DNA of 64,000 bases from NCBI GenBank assembly GCA_947457075.1, contig CANGUG010000011.1:44351-108350 (forward strand). Direction: 5' to 3'. Below, piece by piece: positions 18,952 through 28,658 of the stretch. Below the pieces are notes generated by a model. It was not told where the DNA came from, ran no database searches, and saw only the letters and a list, made by a program, of their open reading frames with translations. The stretch is from Bacteroidota bacterium (GTDB taxonomy: Bacteria > Bacteroidota > Bacteroidia > Chitinophagales > Chitinophagaceae). Numbering within the stretch: the stretch's first letter is position 1; each line of letters begins with the position of its first letter. The translations under genes and the position numbers were made by a program.

Positions 18952-19965
18952 ATGAAAAAGATATTCACTTTATTTCTTAGTGGATTGCTCATTTATGAAG
19001 CAATAAATGTTTTCATCATTACCACTCATTTTGGGAAAGAAAAAATGAGTTTCGACTATAAAAGCCAAGGGCTTTCTTCATTGGCGGATACCCTTGTTGC
19101 CAAGAAAATTATCCTTGATAAGCCTAGCTTTTTAATACTCTCAAAAATTTTAAATGTAGAATCCAAAATTAAACCAGGTAAATACCTAGTTAAAAAAAAT
19201 ACCAGCTTGCTTAGTATCATTAGAATGTTGCGCAATCGCCAGCAAGCAACGGTTAATTTTGTTTTAAATAAAGTCCGAACCCGCGCCGAGTTGGCACAAT
19301 TAGTTGAACGTACCTTTCCCATAGATAGTTCAACTGCTGCTGCCTTTTTCAACAACAATGATTCTCTTGCCCCTTTTGGTGTAGATACTACTCAATTATT
19401 AACCTTATTCCTTCCCAATACCTATACCATGTATTGGTCCACCACCCTTCCTAAATTAATGCAAAAAATGAAGGAGCAGGAGGCGCAATTTTGGAAAGCA
19501 AATAATAGATTGGAGAAAGCAAAAACCATTGGCCTGACCCCACAACAGGTATATACATTGGCTTCCATAGTTGATGAAGAAACAAATTATGAATCGGACA
19601 AATCCTTAATTGCGAGTGTGTATCAAAATAGATTAAAGAAAAATATGCTTTTGCAAGCCTGCCCTACCATTAAATTTGCCATGCAGGATTTTACCATCAC
19701 TCGAATTTATGAAAAGTATTTAAGTACTCCTTCCTTGTATAATACCTATAAATACAAGGGACTAACACCTGGCCCTATTGGTACCCCTCATCCAAAAACA
19801 ATTGATATAGTTTTGAATGCCCCTAAAACGGACTACCTTTATTTTGTGGCCAAAGCTGATTTTAGTGGATATCATCACTTTAGTGCTACTTATGAAGAAC
19901 ACAATAAATTTGCAAAAGAATACCAGCAAAAATTAGATGAGTATCTACAAAAGAAAAAACGTTAG
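18952..19965 (+). CDS. mltG: Endolytic murein transglycosylase MltG
   Basis: 337-residue YceG/MltG family protein that cuts nascent peptidoglycan strands at the inner membrane and sets glycan length. An N-terminal anchor helix (residues 4-22) is followed by a LysM-like domain (PGKYLVKKNTSLLSIIRML) and the catalytic YceG core. The catalytic Glu lies in SIVDEETNYESD, and the later signature is LTPGPIGTPH. At the segment that usually reads LQSDPTVxYA this protein has LQACPTIKFA, with Cys in place of Asp; the effect is unknown. Overlaps yihY by 29 bases. Confidence 0.93.
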   Translation: MKKIFTLFLSGLLIYEAINVFIITTHFGKEKMSFDYKSQGLSSLADTLVAKKIILDKPSFLILSKILNVESKIKPGKYLVKKNTSLLSIIRMLRNRQQATVNFVLNKVRTRAELAQLVERTFPIDSSTAAAFFNNNDSLAPFGVDTTQLLTLFLPNTYTMYWSTTLPKLMQKMKEQEAQFWKANNRLEKAKTIGLTPQQVYTLASIVDEETNYESDKSLIASVYQNRLKKNMLLQACPTIKFAMQDFTITRIYEKYLSTPSLYNTYKYKGLTPGPIGTPHPKTIDIVLNAPKTDYLYFVAKADFSGYHHFSATYEEHNKFAKEYQQKLDEYLQKKKR

Positions 19966-20935
19966 TTTAACTAAATTAATCATCAATATCATTAGGGCTT
20001 TTTTTAGGACCTTATTGGGTCCGCTATTCCATTTTCTCAAACAAAAATTGAAGGGGATCTACATACCAGGTTTCCAAGGCATTAACTTGTATTTAGTATT
20101 TAAATTCTTATCTAGACAATTAAATACAATGGGTTTATATGATCGCGCTTCTGCCATTTCATTTAATTTATTAATGGCCTTGCCTGCTGGATTTTTATTC
20201 CTTTTTTCAATTATCCCCTACTTCCCTAAAGCGTTTAAAATTAAAAAGCAAATTTTAACTTTATTCAAGGACATAGCGCCAAATTCAAGTACTTACCGTT
20301 TCATCGTTGATATCATCAACGATTTACTAAGTCAACATGTTGGTATATTTTCATTTGGATTTTTGTTATTACTGTTTTACGCATCCAATGCCATGACAGG
20401 TATCATTCGCAGTTTTGACAAATCAATTATGCAGAATAAACCCTTTTTTTTACATCAAAGAATGAGGGCCATTCGATTAACCATCATTTTAATGTTATTG
20501 GTATTTGCTAGCTTAATTGTATTAATTGGACAGGAGCAATTAGCTTCCTTATTAAACGGCGCTTTTGATATTAAGCAAAGTATCATCCTTCCCTATTGGA
20601 ACTCATTAAGGTGGCTTATTATTATTTTATTGTTGTTTATGGGGAACGCCTTTATTTATAAATATGCACCACATATAAAAGAAAGATGGCCCTTGGTATC
20701 ACCAGGTTCATTACTTTCTACTTCCTTAATGTTGCTTACAACGGTAGGATTTTCCTACTGGGTAAACCATTTTAGTAGTTACAATAAAATTTATGGCTCC
20801 ATTGGAACTGTACTTATTGTAATGACTATCATTTACATTAATGCACTTATCCTATTGGTTGGATTTGAGTTAAACGTAAGTATTGAAATACTAAAAAACG
20901 AACAAAGAGAAGCCGACTTAATAGAAGCTACTTAA
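19937..20935 (+). CDS. YihY/BrkB family membrane protein
   Basis: 332-residue inner-membrane protein of the YihY/virulence factor BrkB family. About six hydrophobic helices, with the family segments DRASAISFNLLMALP near residue 65 and YASNAMTGIIRSFDK near 150, and SYWVNHFSSYNKIYGSIG in the C-terminal third. The family was once described as RNase BN by error; its true function is unresolved. The ATG at 19937 overlaps the mltG end by 29 bases; no later ATG fits better. The stop codon abuts the convergent spt gene with no gap. Confidence 0.85.
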   Translation: MSIYKRKNVSLTKLIINIIRAFFRTLLGPLFHFLKQKLKGIYIPGFQGINLYLVFKFLSRQLNTMGLYDRASAISFNLLMALPAGFLFLFSIIPYFPKAFKIKKQILTLFKDIAPNSSTYRFIVDIINDLLSQHVGIFSFGFLLLLFYASNAMTGIIRSFDKSIMQNKPFFLHQRMRAIRLTIILMLLVFASLIVLIGQEQLASLLNGAFDIKQSIILPYWNSLRWLIIILLLFMGNAFIYKYAPHIKERWPLVSPGSLLSTSLMLLTTVGFSYWVNHFSSYNKIYGSIGTVLIVMTIIYINALILLVGFELNVSIEILKNEQREADLIEAT

Positions 20936-22189
20936 TTATTTATTGGCCATGTCTGGAATTTCAGCCACTTTATATGCGCCAGCATCCAATTTAGCCTTGG
21001 TTTCACTAAATGCTTTTAAGGTTAAATCAATCTCCTCCTGCGTATGCACGGCTGTTGGAATAAGTCTATAAATAATATGCCCCTTAGGAATGACAGGATA
21101 CACTACGATTGAACAAAATATTTTATAGTTTTCTCTTATATCCATTACCATGGCAGTAGCTTCTTCCACCCCACCTTTCATATAAATTGGCGTTACCACT
21201 GAATCTGTTTTACCAATATCAAAACCTTTTTCTTTTAATCCATTTTGTAAGGCCAATGCATTTTTCCAAAGATTCGCTTTTAATTCAGGCTTTGTCCTTA
21301 ATAATTCCAAACGTTTTAAATTACCCACTACATAAGGCATTGGTAAGCTCTTGGCAAAAATTTGAGAACGAATATTATAGCGGATATAATCAATGATGGT
21401 TTTAGGTCCAGCCATAAACGCCCCAATGGAAGCCATACTTTTTGCAAAAGTGGAAAAGTATAAATCAATTTCGTCTTGACATCCTTGGGCCTCACCTGCA
21501 CCTGCGCCAGTTGCTCCTAATGTGCCAAATCCATGGGCATCGTCCACCAATAAACGAAAAGGCACTTTCTTTTTTAATGCAGCAATTTCTTTTAGCTTTC
21601 CTTGATCACCTGCCATTCCAAATACCCCTTCTGTAATCACTAAAATACCTCCTCCTTGTTTGTCCGCCAATGCTTGAGCTCTTGTTAATTGCTTTTCACA
21701 ATCCTCTACATCATTATGCTTAAACACAAAACGGTGTCCTGGTATCATTCTTAAAGCATCAATAATACATGCATGACATTCTGCATCATAAACAACCACA
21801 TCATGTCTTCCACATATAGCATCAATCGCACTCATGATTCCTTGATAGCCATAATTCATTAAAATGGAATCTTCTTTTTGTACAAAAGTGGCTAATTCAT
21901 ATTCTAATTGCTCATGCAAATCACTATTTCCACTCATCATTCTTGCACCCATTGGCAATGCTAAGCCATATTGTGCACTTGCATCTGCATCGGCTTTTCG
22001 TACTTCAGGATGATTGGCTAAACCTAAATAATTATTCAAACTCCATACAATCATTTCCTGTCCTCTAAATTTCATCTTTGAACTTACATCCCCTTCTAGT
22101 TTTGGGAATGCAAAATAACCATGTGCTCTCTCACGATGTTGTCCAATTGGTCCGTAGTTTTTAATTAAACGATCAAAAATGTCTGCCAT
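20936..22189 (-). CDS. spt: PLP-dependent alpha-oxoamine synthase, likely serine palmitoyltransferase
   Basis: 417-residue enzyme of the alpha-oxoamine synthase family. The PLP-binding lysine is K250 in STFAKSMAS; the cofactor-contacting DDAHGFG is at 216-222. The N-terminal form (RERAHGYFAFPKLEG, then VWSLNNYLGLANHPEV) is that of Bacteroidota enzymes annotated as serine palmitoyltransferase, which condense serine with a fatty acyl-CoA or acyl-ACP to start sphingolipid synthesis. 2-amino-3-ketobutyrate CoA ligase (Kbl) is the main alternative and cannot be excluded by eye. Divergent from the phosphatase gene at 22278. Confidence 0.8.
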   Translation of the reverse strand: MADIFDRLIKNYGPIGQHRERAHGYFAFPKLEGDVSSKMKFRGQEMIVWSLNNYLGLANHPEVRKADADASAQYGLALPMGARMMSGNSDLHEQLEYELATFVQKEDSILMNYGYQGIMSAIDAICGRHDVVVYDAECHACIIDALRMIPGHRFVFKHNDVEDCEKQLTRAQALADKQGGGILVITEGVFGMAGDQGKLKEIAALKKKVPFRLLVDDAHGFGTLGATGAGAGEAQGCQDEIDLYFSTFAKSMASIGAFMAGPKTIIDYIRYNIRSQIFAKSLPMPYVVGNLKRLELLRTKPELKANLWKNALALQNGLKEKGFDIGKTDSVVTPIYMKGGVEEATAMVMDIRENYKIFCSIVVYPVIPKGHIIYRLIPTAVHTQEEIDLTLKAFSETKAKLDAGAYKVAEIPDMANK

Positions 22190-22277
22190 ATAGAATTAAT
22201 TATTAATGCAAATTTAATCATTTTTTATCTTTTAATGCTTAATAAATAGCTGTAAATTGCAGGATAAATTTTGCAAT

Positions 22278-23918
22278 ATGAAAATGGTGCTTTCTTTGCT
22301 ATTTGTAATGTTCGTAAACCTTGCAAATTCACAGTCCAATAAGTCAAATAACAGTAAACCTAAATTGGTCATTGGGATTGTAATTGACCAAATGCGTTGG
22401 GACAACGTAAATAGGTATAGCCCTTTTTTTAAAACTAAAAATGGATTCCTGAAATTGGCGTATGAAGGCGCCTCCTGTAATTTTACCCTTATCCCTTATG
22501 TGCATACTGTTACTGCTTGTGGACATGCTGCTATTTATACTGGTTCAGTTCCCGCAATCCATGGTATCGTAGGCAATAGTTGGTTTAATAACCTAACAAG
22601 TAAAACCGAATACTGTGTGGAGGACAAGTCGGTAAGTAGTATTGGAAGTGGCAACCAGCTATCAGGCAAAATGAGTCCAAAAAATTTATGGACATCCACT
22701 ATTGGGGATGAATTAAAATTATCTAATAATTTTCAAAGCAAGGTAATTGGCATTTCCCTAAAAGACAGAGGGGCCATTCTCCCAGCCGGTCATGCTGCCA
22801 ATGCTGCTTATTGGTATGATGGAGAATCAGGCAATATGATTTCATCAACTTACTATCAACAAAATTTACCACAATGGGCTACCAATTTTAATAATTTACA
22901 CAAAGTAGATAGTTTTTATAAACAAGGCTGGACATTAAGTTTGCCCAAACAGGTGTATGAAAAAAATTGCGATGCCGATGACAATGCTTATGAAACGGGG
23001 TTTTATGAAGAAAAAGTAAAAGTGAATTTCCCCTTTGATTTAACCAAATTAATTGGCAAAGACTATAAAAGACTGTTTGCCATTCCGCAAGGCAATAACT
23101 TAATTACAGATTTCGCCAAAGAAGCGATTCAAAATGAGCAATTAGGCGCCGATTCCATCACCGATTTATTAACCTTGAGTTTTTCAACACCCGATTATAT
23201 TGGCCATAATTTTGGCCCTTATTCATGGGAATCCTTGGATGGTTATGTAAAACTAGATGAAGTGTTAGCGGATTTCTTTGCTTATTTGGACAAGAAAATT
23301 GGCAAGGACAATTATACCTTGTTTTTAACCGCCGACCATGCCATTGCCCCCATACCGGGCTTTGCCAAAAAGAACAAATTACCTGCCGATTATTATGTTT
23401 CTGCAGACATCTCCAAAGATTTAAGCAGTTTATTGGCAGCCAATAATTTGAGTAAGGAACTAATTAGCAATGTGTATGAATCCACCATTTACTTTAACCA
23501 TAAACTAATGGATAGCTTGCATGTTTCCGATGCCCAACTTACCCAACTCATTACTAAATTTTTGGAAAGTAAACCCAATGTATTACAAATTGTAAACAAT
23601 CGAAATGCCGCTTTAGCACCTTTGCCACAGCTTATTCGCGAAATGTTACTAAATGGATACACCCCTCAACGTAGTGGCGATTTGACCGTATTGTTAAAGT
23701 CTGGGGTTATTGATGGGTATCCTACGGGAGCCAGTCATGGGGTATTTTACAACTATGACTCCCATATCCCTTTATATTTTTATGGAAAGGGCATTAAAAA
23801 AGGAAACGTCAATAGCATGAATTATATGACTGATATTGCGCCTACTATTTCGGCTTTATTGGGTATTCAAATGCCTAGTGGATCCATTGGCAAACCTATA
23901 TTGGAAGTGTTAAAATAG
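22278..23918 (+). CDS. Alkaline phosphatase superfamily protein (PafA-like)
   Basis: 546-residue secreted hydrolase of the alkaline phosphatase/nucleotide pyrophosphatase superfamily, close in layout to PafA of Bacteroidota. A signal peptide ends ANSQ near residue 19. Metal-site motifs follow: VIDQMRWD (first Asp), the nucleophile Thr in HTVTACGHAAIYTGS, TPDYIGHNFGPYSWE, and LTADHAIAPIPG. Substrates are phosphate mono- or diesters in the periplasm. The ATG at 22278 is used; an in-frame TTG at 22257 gives a less natural signal peptide. Confidence 0.87.
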   Translation: MKMVLSLLFVMFVNLANSQSNKSNNSKPKLVIGIVIDQMRWDNVNRYSPFFKTKNGFLKLAYEGASCNFTLIPYVHTVTACGHAAIYTGSVPAIHGIVGNSWFNNLTSKTEYCVEDKSVSSIGSGNQLSGKMSPKNLWTSTIGDELKLSNNFQSKVIGISLKDRGAILPAGHAANAAYWYDGESGNMISSTYYQQNLPQWATNFNNLHKVDSFYKQGWTLSLPKQVYEKNCDADDNAYETGFYEEKVKVNFPFDLTKLIGKDYKRLFAIPQGNNLITDFAKEAIQNEQLGADSITDLLTLSFSTPDYIGHNFGPYSWESLDGYVKLDEVLADFFAYLDKKIGKDNYTLFLTADHAIAPIPGFAKKNKLPADYYVSADISKDLSSLLAANNLSKELISNVYESTIYFNHKLMDSLHVSDAQLTQLITKFLESKPNVLQIVNNRNAALAPLPQLIREMLLNGYTPQRSGDLTVLLKSGVIDGYPTGASHGVFYNYDSHIPLYFYGKGIKKGNVNSMNYMTDIAPTISALLGIQMPSGSIGKPILEVLK

Positions 23919-24036
23919 CCAATTTATGCTCCAAACAAGGTAAAACTGCGTTAAATCATCAATGGAATTGCCTTTTTTTGTATAGAATATGTAAATTGCA
24001 GTCATCAATTAAAAAATCATAAAAAAATATACACTC

Positions 24037-24213
24037 ATGAAAAAATTAGCTACCGTATTATTTGCATCTGTTTTATTATTTGCAGCAAACACTGCTTCAG
24101 CCAACTGTGGTAAAAAAGATTGTAAAGATTGTAAAAAAGAAACTAAAGCACACAAATGCGATAAAAAATGTATGAAAGATGGCAAATGTGCTGAAATGAA
24201 AAAGAAGAAATAA
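24037..24213 (+). CDS. Small secreted Cys/Lys-rich peptide
   Basis: Short gene of 58 codons. The first 22 residues are a clear signal peptide (MKKLATVLFASVLLFAANTA then SA-N). The mature part, about 36 residues, is nearly all Lys, Cys, Asp, Glu and Gly, with six cysteines arranged as NCGKKDCKDC and, after a spacer, KCDKKCMKDGKC. It ends in four lysines. The spacing would suit metal binding or disulfide pairing. It has its own strong terminator 25 bases downstream and is flanked by unrelated genes, so it is an independent unit. Function unknown. Confidence 0.75.
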   Translation: MKKLATVLFASVLLFAANTASANCGKKDCKDCKKETKAHKCDKKCMKDGKCAEMKKKK

Positions 24214-24237
24214 TAATTGTACTTTTCTACATAAAAA

Positions 24238-24271
24238 AACTCCGATAGTCATTTACTACCGGAGTTTTTTT
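24238..24271 (+). terminator. Terminator after the Cys/Lys-rich peptide gene
   Basis: Eleven-base arms (aactccgatag / ctaccggagtt, one mismatch), seven-base loop, and a run of seven T in all (two of them within the stem) ending at 24271. An A-run precedes the stem, so it could also serve the convergent icd gene. Confidence 0.85.
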
Positions 24272-24326
24272 ATTGCGCCATCCTATGAAAATTAAAGACG
24301 GCTAGAAAAACATTTTGCTATTTTAT

Positions 24327-25556
24327 TTAAGCAAGTTTCTTTTGCAAATTGGCATCCAATGCGTCCAAGAACTCCTCAGTATAAACATAATGTTCGCCAT
24401 GGCTTACTTTATTACCATGAACACATACCGCTAAATCCTTAGTCATAATACCAGACTCTACTGTCTCCACACAAACTTCTTCTAAAGCTTTTGCAAAGCG
24501 AATTAAATCTTGGTTATTATCCAATTGACCACGGAATTCTAATCCTCTTGTCCATGCAAAGATAGAAGCAATAGGATTGGTTGAAGTTCTGTTTCCTTTT
24601 TGGTGCTCACGGTAGTGACGTGTTACAGTGCCGTGTGCTGCTTCTGCTTCCATTACTTTACCGTCTGGGGTAATTAAGGTAGAAGTCATCAAACCTAATG
24701 AACCAAAACCTTGTGCTACGGTGTCAGACTGAACGTCCCCATCGTAGTTTTTACATGCCCATACAAAATTACCATTCCACTTTAATGCACTCGCCACCAT
24801 GTCATCGATTAAACGATGCTCATAAGTAATGCCTGCTTCGGCATACTTTGCTTTAAATTCATTTTGATAAACATCTTCAAAAATATCTTTGAAACGTCCA
24901 TCGTATTTCTTTAAAATGGTATTTTTTGTTGACAAGTATAAAGGCCATTTTTTAGCCAATGCTTGATTAAAACAAGCTCTTGCAAAACCATAAATACTTT
25001 CGTCGGTATTATACATTGCCATTGCAACGCCATCTCCTTTAAAATTGAACACTTCAAATTCTTGTACAGTTCCATCCTCGCCTTCAAACTTCACTGTTAA
25101 CTTTCCTTTTCCTTTGGTTACAAAGTCGGTTGCACGGTACTGATCACCAAAAGCGTGACGGCCAATACAAATAGGTGCTGTCCAGTTAGGAACTAAACGA
25201 GGAACGTTTTTGCAAACAATTGGCTCACGAAATACGGTACCATCTAAAATGTTACGGATAGTTCCATTAGGGCTCTTCCACATTTGTTTTAATTTGAACT
25301 CTTCTACTCTTTGTTCGTCTGGCGTAATCGTCGCACATTTGATACCCACACCATATTGTTTAATAGCATTGGCCGCATCAATGGTTACTTGGTCATTGGT
25401 TTCATCACGATATTCCATTCCCAAGTCATAGTATTTAATATCAATGTCTAAATAAGGCAAGATCAACTTATCCTTGATAAACTTCCAAATAATTCTGGTC
25501 ATTTCATCTCCATCCAATTCTACCACTGGATTGGCCACTTTAATTTTTTGTCCCAT
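24327..25556 (-). CDS. icd: NADP-dependent isocitrate dehydrogenase
   Basis: 409-residue enzyme of the citric acid cycle, converting isocitrate to 2-oxoglutarate and CO2 with NADP. It belongs to the homodimeric eukaryote-like group: N-terminal [16 protein letters not shown], the substrate loop [34 protein letters not shown], and [15 protein letters not shown]. The [13 protein letters not shown] segment contains the NADP-binding Arg-His region. The ATG at 25556 gives the normal start; eleven more in-frame codons upstream look like leader. Confidence 0.96.
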   Translation of the reverse strand: MGQKIKVANPVVELDGDEMTRIIWKFIKDKLILPYLDIDIKYYDLGMEYRDETNDQVTIDAANAIKQYGVGIKCATITPDEQRVEEFKLKQMWKSPNGTIRNILDGTVFREPIVCKNVPRLVPNWTAPICIGRHAFGDQYRATDFVTKGKGKLTVKFEGEDGTVQEFEVFNFKGDGVAMAMYNTDESIYGFARACFNQALAKKWPLYLSTKNTILKKYDGRFKDIFEDVYQNEFKAKYAEAGITYEHRLIDDMVASALKWNGNFVWACKNYDGDVQSDTVAQGFGSLGLMTSTLITPDGKVMEAEAAHGTVTRHYREHQKGNRTSTNPIASIFAWTRGLEFRGQLDNNQDLIRFAKALEEVCVETVESGIMTKDLAVCVHGNKVSHGEHYVYTEEFLDALDANLQKKLA

Positions 25557-25578
25557 AGCTTTTATAAAATTTTGTACG

Positions 25579-25586
25579 CAAATGTA
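25579..25586 (-). promoter_or_regulatory. Candidate -7 element for icd
   Basis: On the minus strand TACATTTG fits TAnnTTTG and lies 22 bases before the icd ATG. A TTG sits upstream but only 13 bases away, closer than the usual 19-21, so the -33 box is not clear. Confidence 0.35.
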
Positions 25587-25636
25587 CAAAATGTAAAAAC
25601 AAAATGAATGATTATAATGGGTTATTCAACCGCAAA

Positions 25637-27529
25637 CTATTCATTTACAATTAATACAGGAATATTTACTTTATGCCTAACCGCCTCAATGGTTTCCCCA
25701 AATAAATAGTCCTTCCAACCCTGGTGTTTATGGGCTCCCATTACTAACAATTGTGCGTCTTTTTCAGTAACAATTCTTACAATTTCCTTGACTCTATTTC
25801 GGTAACCTAAAGCGGTACTCACTTTAAATCCTCTAGTCATTAAAGCGTTTGCATATAAATCTAAGCGTTCTTGATCCTTTCTAGATTCTTCATCGTCACT
25901 GGATTCCATCAAGTAATTGGCAGTGGCGCTTTCAACTACATGAATTAAAATAAAATGGATTGCTTCTTCTTGTTCTGCTACAGGTAGCGATTTTGAATGT
26001 GCAATGGCTGTATTGATCAACTGATTGTCGGTTGTTGAAAAATCAACTGCAATAGCAATTCTTTGTACCGGTATTGCCTGTGTCCATTCCAATTGAACTG
26101 TTGCACCATGTAAATCTGTTTCCTTAGTTTGTTGCTGTGTTTTGACAAATGGATAAATGGTGATGAATAAAAGCAACCCAATAAAAAAAATAACCAATAA
26201 AACAAGCAACACTTTCACCCATAACATACCCTCATTGTGAAAAAAAGATATCACAAAATCAATCACTAAATTGGTATTTAAAAACACCAATATGGCAGAA
26301 ACCAACCATGCCAAAGTTTTCACTTTCCATCCAATTGCAAATTCACCCATGGTTGCCTTATCGCTCACAAAATGTATTAATGGAATCACTGCAAATCCTA
26401 GTTGTAAACTTAAAATTACTTGACTAAAAATTAAAAGCGCATCTACCCTATCTTCCCCCATGATACCAATGACTAATACGGCGGGCAATATGGCTACAAG
26501 CCTTGTTAACATTCGTCTTATCCAAGGATTTAATCTAATTTTCAAATAGCCTTCCATTACAATTTGACCAGCCAAAGTCCCTGTAACGGTTGAACTTTGA
26601 CCTGCCGCAATCAATGCAATTGCAAATAAGATTGGGGCTAATTTAGATCCTAATAAAGGTGCCAATAAAGCATGTGCTTCTTCAATTTTCGCTACTTGCT
26701 GATGGCCCGTTGCATAAAAAGCAGTTGCCGCCAAAATTAAAATGGCCGCATTCACAAAAAAGGCGGCATTTAAAGCCACTACACTATCAATAAAATTATA
26801 AAAAATTGATTTCTTGATTCCTTTAACTGTTCTGTCTATTTTTCGAGTTTGCACTAAAGCTGAATGCAGGTACAAATTATGGGGCATAACGGTCGCTCCA
26901 ATAATACCTACAGCAATATATAAAGCTTCGGGAGATAATGTAGAAGGGACCAAGCCTTTTATCGCATAGGATAAATCAGGTTTAGCAATAAACATTTGTA
27001 TCAAAAAACTAAAGCCAATGGTCGCTACCAATAAAATAATAAAAGCTTCCATTTTTCGGATACCGTATCGTTGTAAATATAAAAATAAGAAAGTGTCAAA
27101 AACAGTAATTAATGTGCCATACATCATAGGCAATCCAGTTAGCAATTTGATACCTATGGCCATACCTAACACTTCGGCTAAATCTGTTGCTGCAATAGCC
27201 AACTCCGCCAAAATATATAAGAAAAAATTAACCACCGGAGGATAGGTTGCTCTATTGGCTTGTGCTAAATCCAAGCGTCTAACAATACCCAACCTTGCAC
27301 TTAAACTTTGAAGCAAAACAGCCATTAAATTACTTAAAAGCAATACCCAAATAAGTTGGTATCCAAAAGCGGCCCCACCGGCCAAATCGGTCGCCCAATT
27401 ACCCGGATCCATATAGCCTACACTCACTAAATAGGCAGGGCCTATAAAGGCCAATAATTTTCGCCAACCTGTTTTTTGACTTGTTGGGACGGATTCATTT
27501 AAATTGTCTAAGGACTTATCAGCGCTCAT
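25637..27529 (-). CDS. Nramp-type divalent metal transporter fused to a universal stress domain
   Basis: 630 residues in two parts. Residues about 20-460 form an Nramp (MntH-like) transporter with eleven or so helices: the metal-binding DPGN is at 41-44 (VGYMDPGNWATD), and MPHN is at 215-218. Such proteins import Mn2+ or Fe2+ by proton symport. Residues about 485-630 form a cytoplasmic UspA-like domain: IAIAVDFSTTDNQ, then ATALGYRNRVKEIV in the form STALGYRNRVKEIV, and a nucleotide-type end LLVMGAHKHQGWKDYLFGET. Both parts are in one frame with no stop. This fusion may let a stress or nucleotide signal control uptake. Confidence 0.9.
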   Translation of the reverse strand: MSADKSLDNLNESVPTSQKTGWRKLLAFIGPAYLVSVGYMDPGNWATDLAGGAAFGYQLIWVLLLSNLMAVLLQSLSARLGIVRRLDLAQANRATYPPVVNFFLYILAELAIAATDLAEVLGMAIGIKLLTGLPMMYGTLITVFDTFLFLYLQRYGIRKMEAFIILLVATIGFSFLIQMFIAKPDLSYAIKGLVPSTLSPEALYIAVGIIGATVMPHNLYLHSALVQTRKIDRTVKGIKKSIFYNFIDSVVALNAAFFVNAAILILAATAFYATGHQQVAKIEEAHALLAPLLGSKLAPILFAIALIAAGQSSTVTGTLAGQIVMEGYLKIRLNPWIRRMLTRLVAILPAVLVIGIMGEDRVDALLIFSQVILSLQLGFAVIPLIHFVSDKATMGEFAIGWKVKTLAWLVSAILVFLNTNLVIDFVISFFHNEGMLWVKVLLVLLVIFFIGLLLFITIYPFVKTQQQTKETDLHGATVQLEWTQAIPVQRIAIAVDFSTTDNQLINTAIAHSKSLPVAEQEEAIHFILIHVVESATANYLMESSDDEESRKDQERLDLYANALMTRGFKVSTALGYRNRVKEIVRIVTEKDAQLLVMGAHKHQGWKDYLFGETIEAVRHKVNIPVLIVNE

Positions 27530-27598
27530 TGAATGTAAATTTAGACATAAACGTTTGTATAACTCAAATTGATAGTCTATTTTTATAAAAACAATTCA

Positions 27599-28549
27599 AT
27601 GCGTAAATTGTTCTTTATAGGACTAGCTTGCTTTTTAATTTCCTGTGGCGAAACTGCCCCTAGTGATGTGGAAAGTTATACCCCCATTCAACTCAATGAA
27701 TTTAATAAACAATTCAAGGGTGCCGAATTACCCATTATTATTTCAGATACCAATTTAACAAAATTCAAAGACGAAGGGATTATTGAATACAAAACATTGG
27801 GGAAATTTATTCCAGATTCTGTTTTAAAATCAATTGTAAAAGGCAAAGAGGACAATACCAGCATTTATCCATTGGTAAAAATTGATAAGCCAACCGAATA
27901 TTATTTATTACTAAAAGTAAAGAAACAAGCTCAGGTTGAAATTGCGGTTTTGGTATTTAACCACCAAAATAAATACCTCGACTACAAAATGATCACTTCA
28001 TTTAAGGAAGGTTCTAGTAAATGGGCCTTCCATCCAAAAACTTTATATATCAATAAAGAACCTTCTTTTTTGGTTATTGAACATAAAAAAAATAAGGATA
28101 ATAATGTTTTTTATGAAAAAACAGGATGGGCCTATTCAGAAGGGTCATTCAAACTTATATTTAACGATCAAAATACAAAGCCAACCAATCAAGCCATCAT
28201 CAATCCCATTGACACACTACCCAAAAACAATGCCTTTAGTGGGAATTATGTACAAGACGATAGAAACTTTATTAGTTTAAGGGATTATGGCAACCCCAAT
28301 AAATACCAGTTTTTCTTACACGTGGATAAAAATGACGGTGGTTGTACGGGCGAATTAAAAGGTATTATCAATTTTAAGAAGAATACCGCCACTTTCACTG
28401 AAAAAGGCGATCCATGCACCATTCACTTTGCCATTGAGGGCAGTACCATTAGCATTAAAGAAGACGGAAACTGCGGTAGCCACCGTGGAATGAAATGCTA
28501 TTTTGATGACAAATTTGACCTGAAAAAAAGGGAAAAGAAAAAGAAATAA
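27599..28549 (+). CDS. Uncharacterised lipoprotein
   Basis: 316 residues with a lipoprotein signal: MRKLFFIGLACFLISC, Cys at residue 16. The mature part has no family I recognise. It contains a middle beta-rich segment and a C-terminal domain with YVQDDRNFISLRDYG, GGCTGELKGIINF and GNCGSHRGMKCYFDDKFDL, resembling small lipocalin-like domains with paired cysteines. It ends in a Lys-rich tail. The ATG at 27599 is chosen, since the in-frame TTG at 27569 would add a non-signal leader. Divergent from the Nramp gene. Confidence 0.75.
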   Translation: MRKLFFIGLACFLISCGETAPSDVESYTPIQLNEFNKQFKGAELPIIISDTNLTKFKDEGIIEYKTLGKFIPDSVLKSIVKGKEDNTSIYPLVKIDKPTEYYLLLKVKKQAQVEIAVLVFNHQNKYLDYKMITSFKEGSSKWAFHPKTLYINKEPSFLVIEHKKNKDNNVFYEKTGWAYSEGSFKLIFNDQNTKPTNQAIINPIDTLPKNNAFSGNYVQDDRNFISLRDYGNPNKYQFFLHVDKNDGGCTGELKGIINFKKNTATFTEKGDPCTIHFAIEGSTISIKEDGNCGSHRGMKCYFDDKFDLKKREKKKK

Positions 28550-28658
28550 TCCACAAAATGCTGCTGCAAACGTTTGTTATTCACACCCTAATGTGTAAAA
28601 GATACATTTTAGGCAAATACTATTATATTGCACACAAATTAACAAACGACCTTTTATT

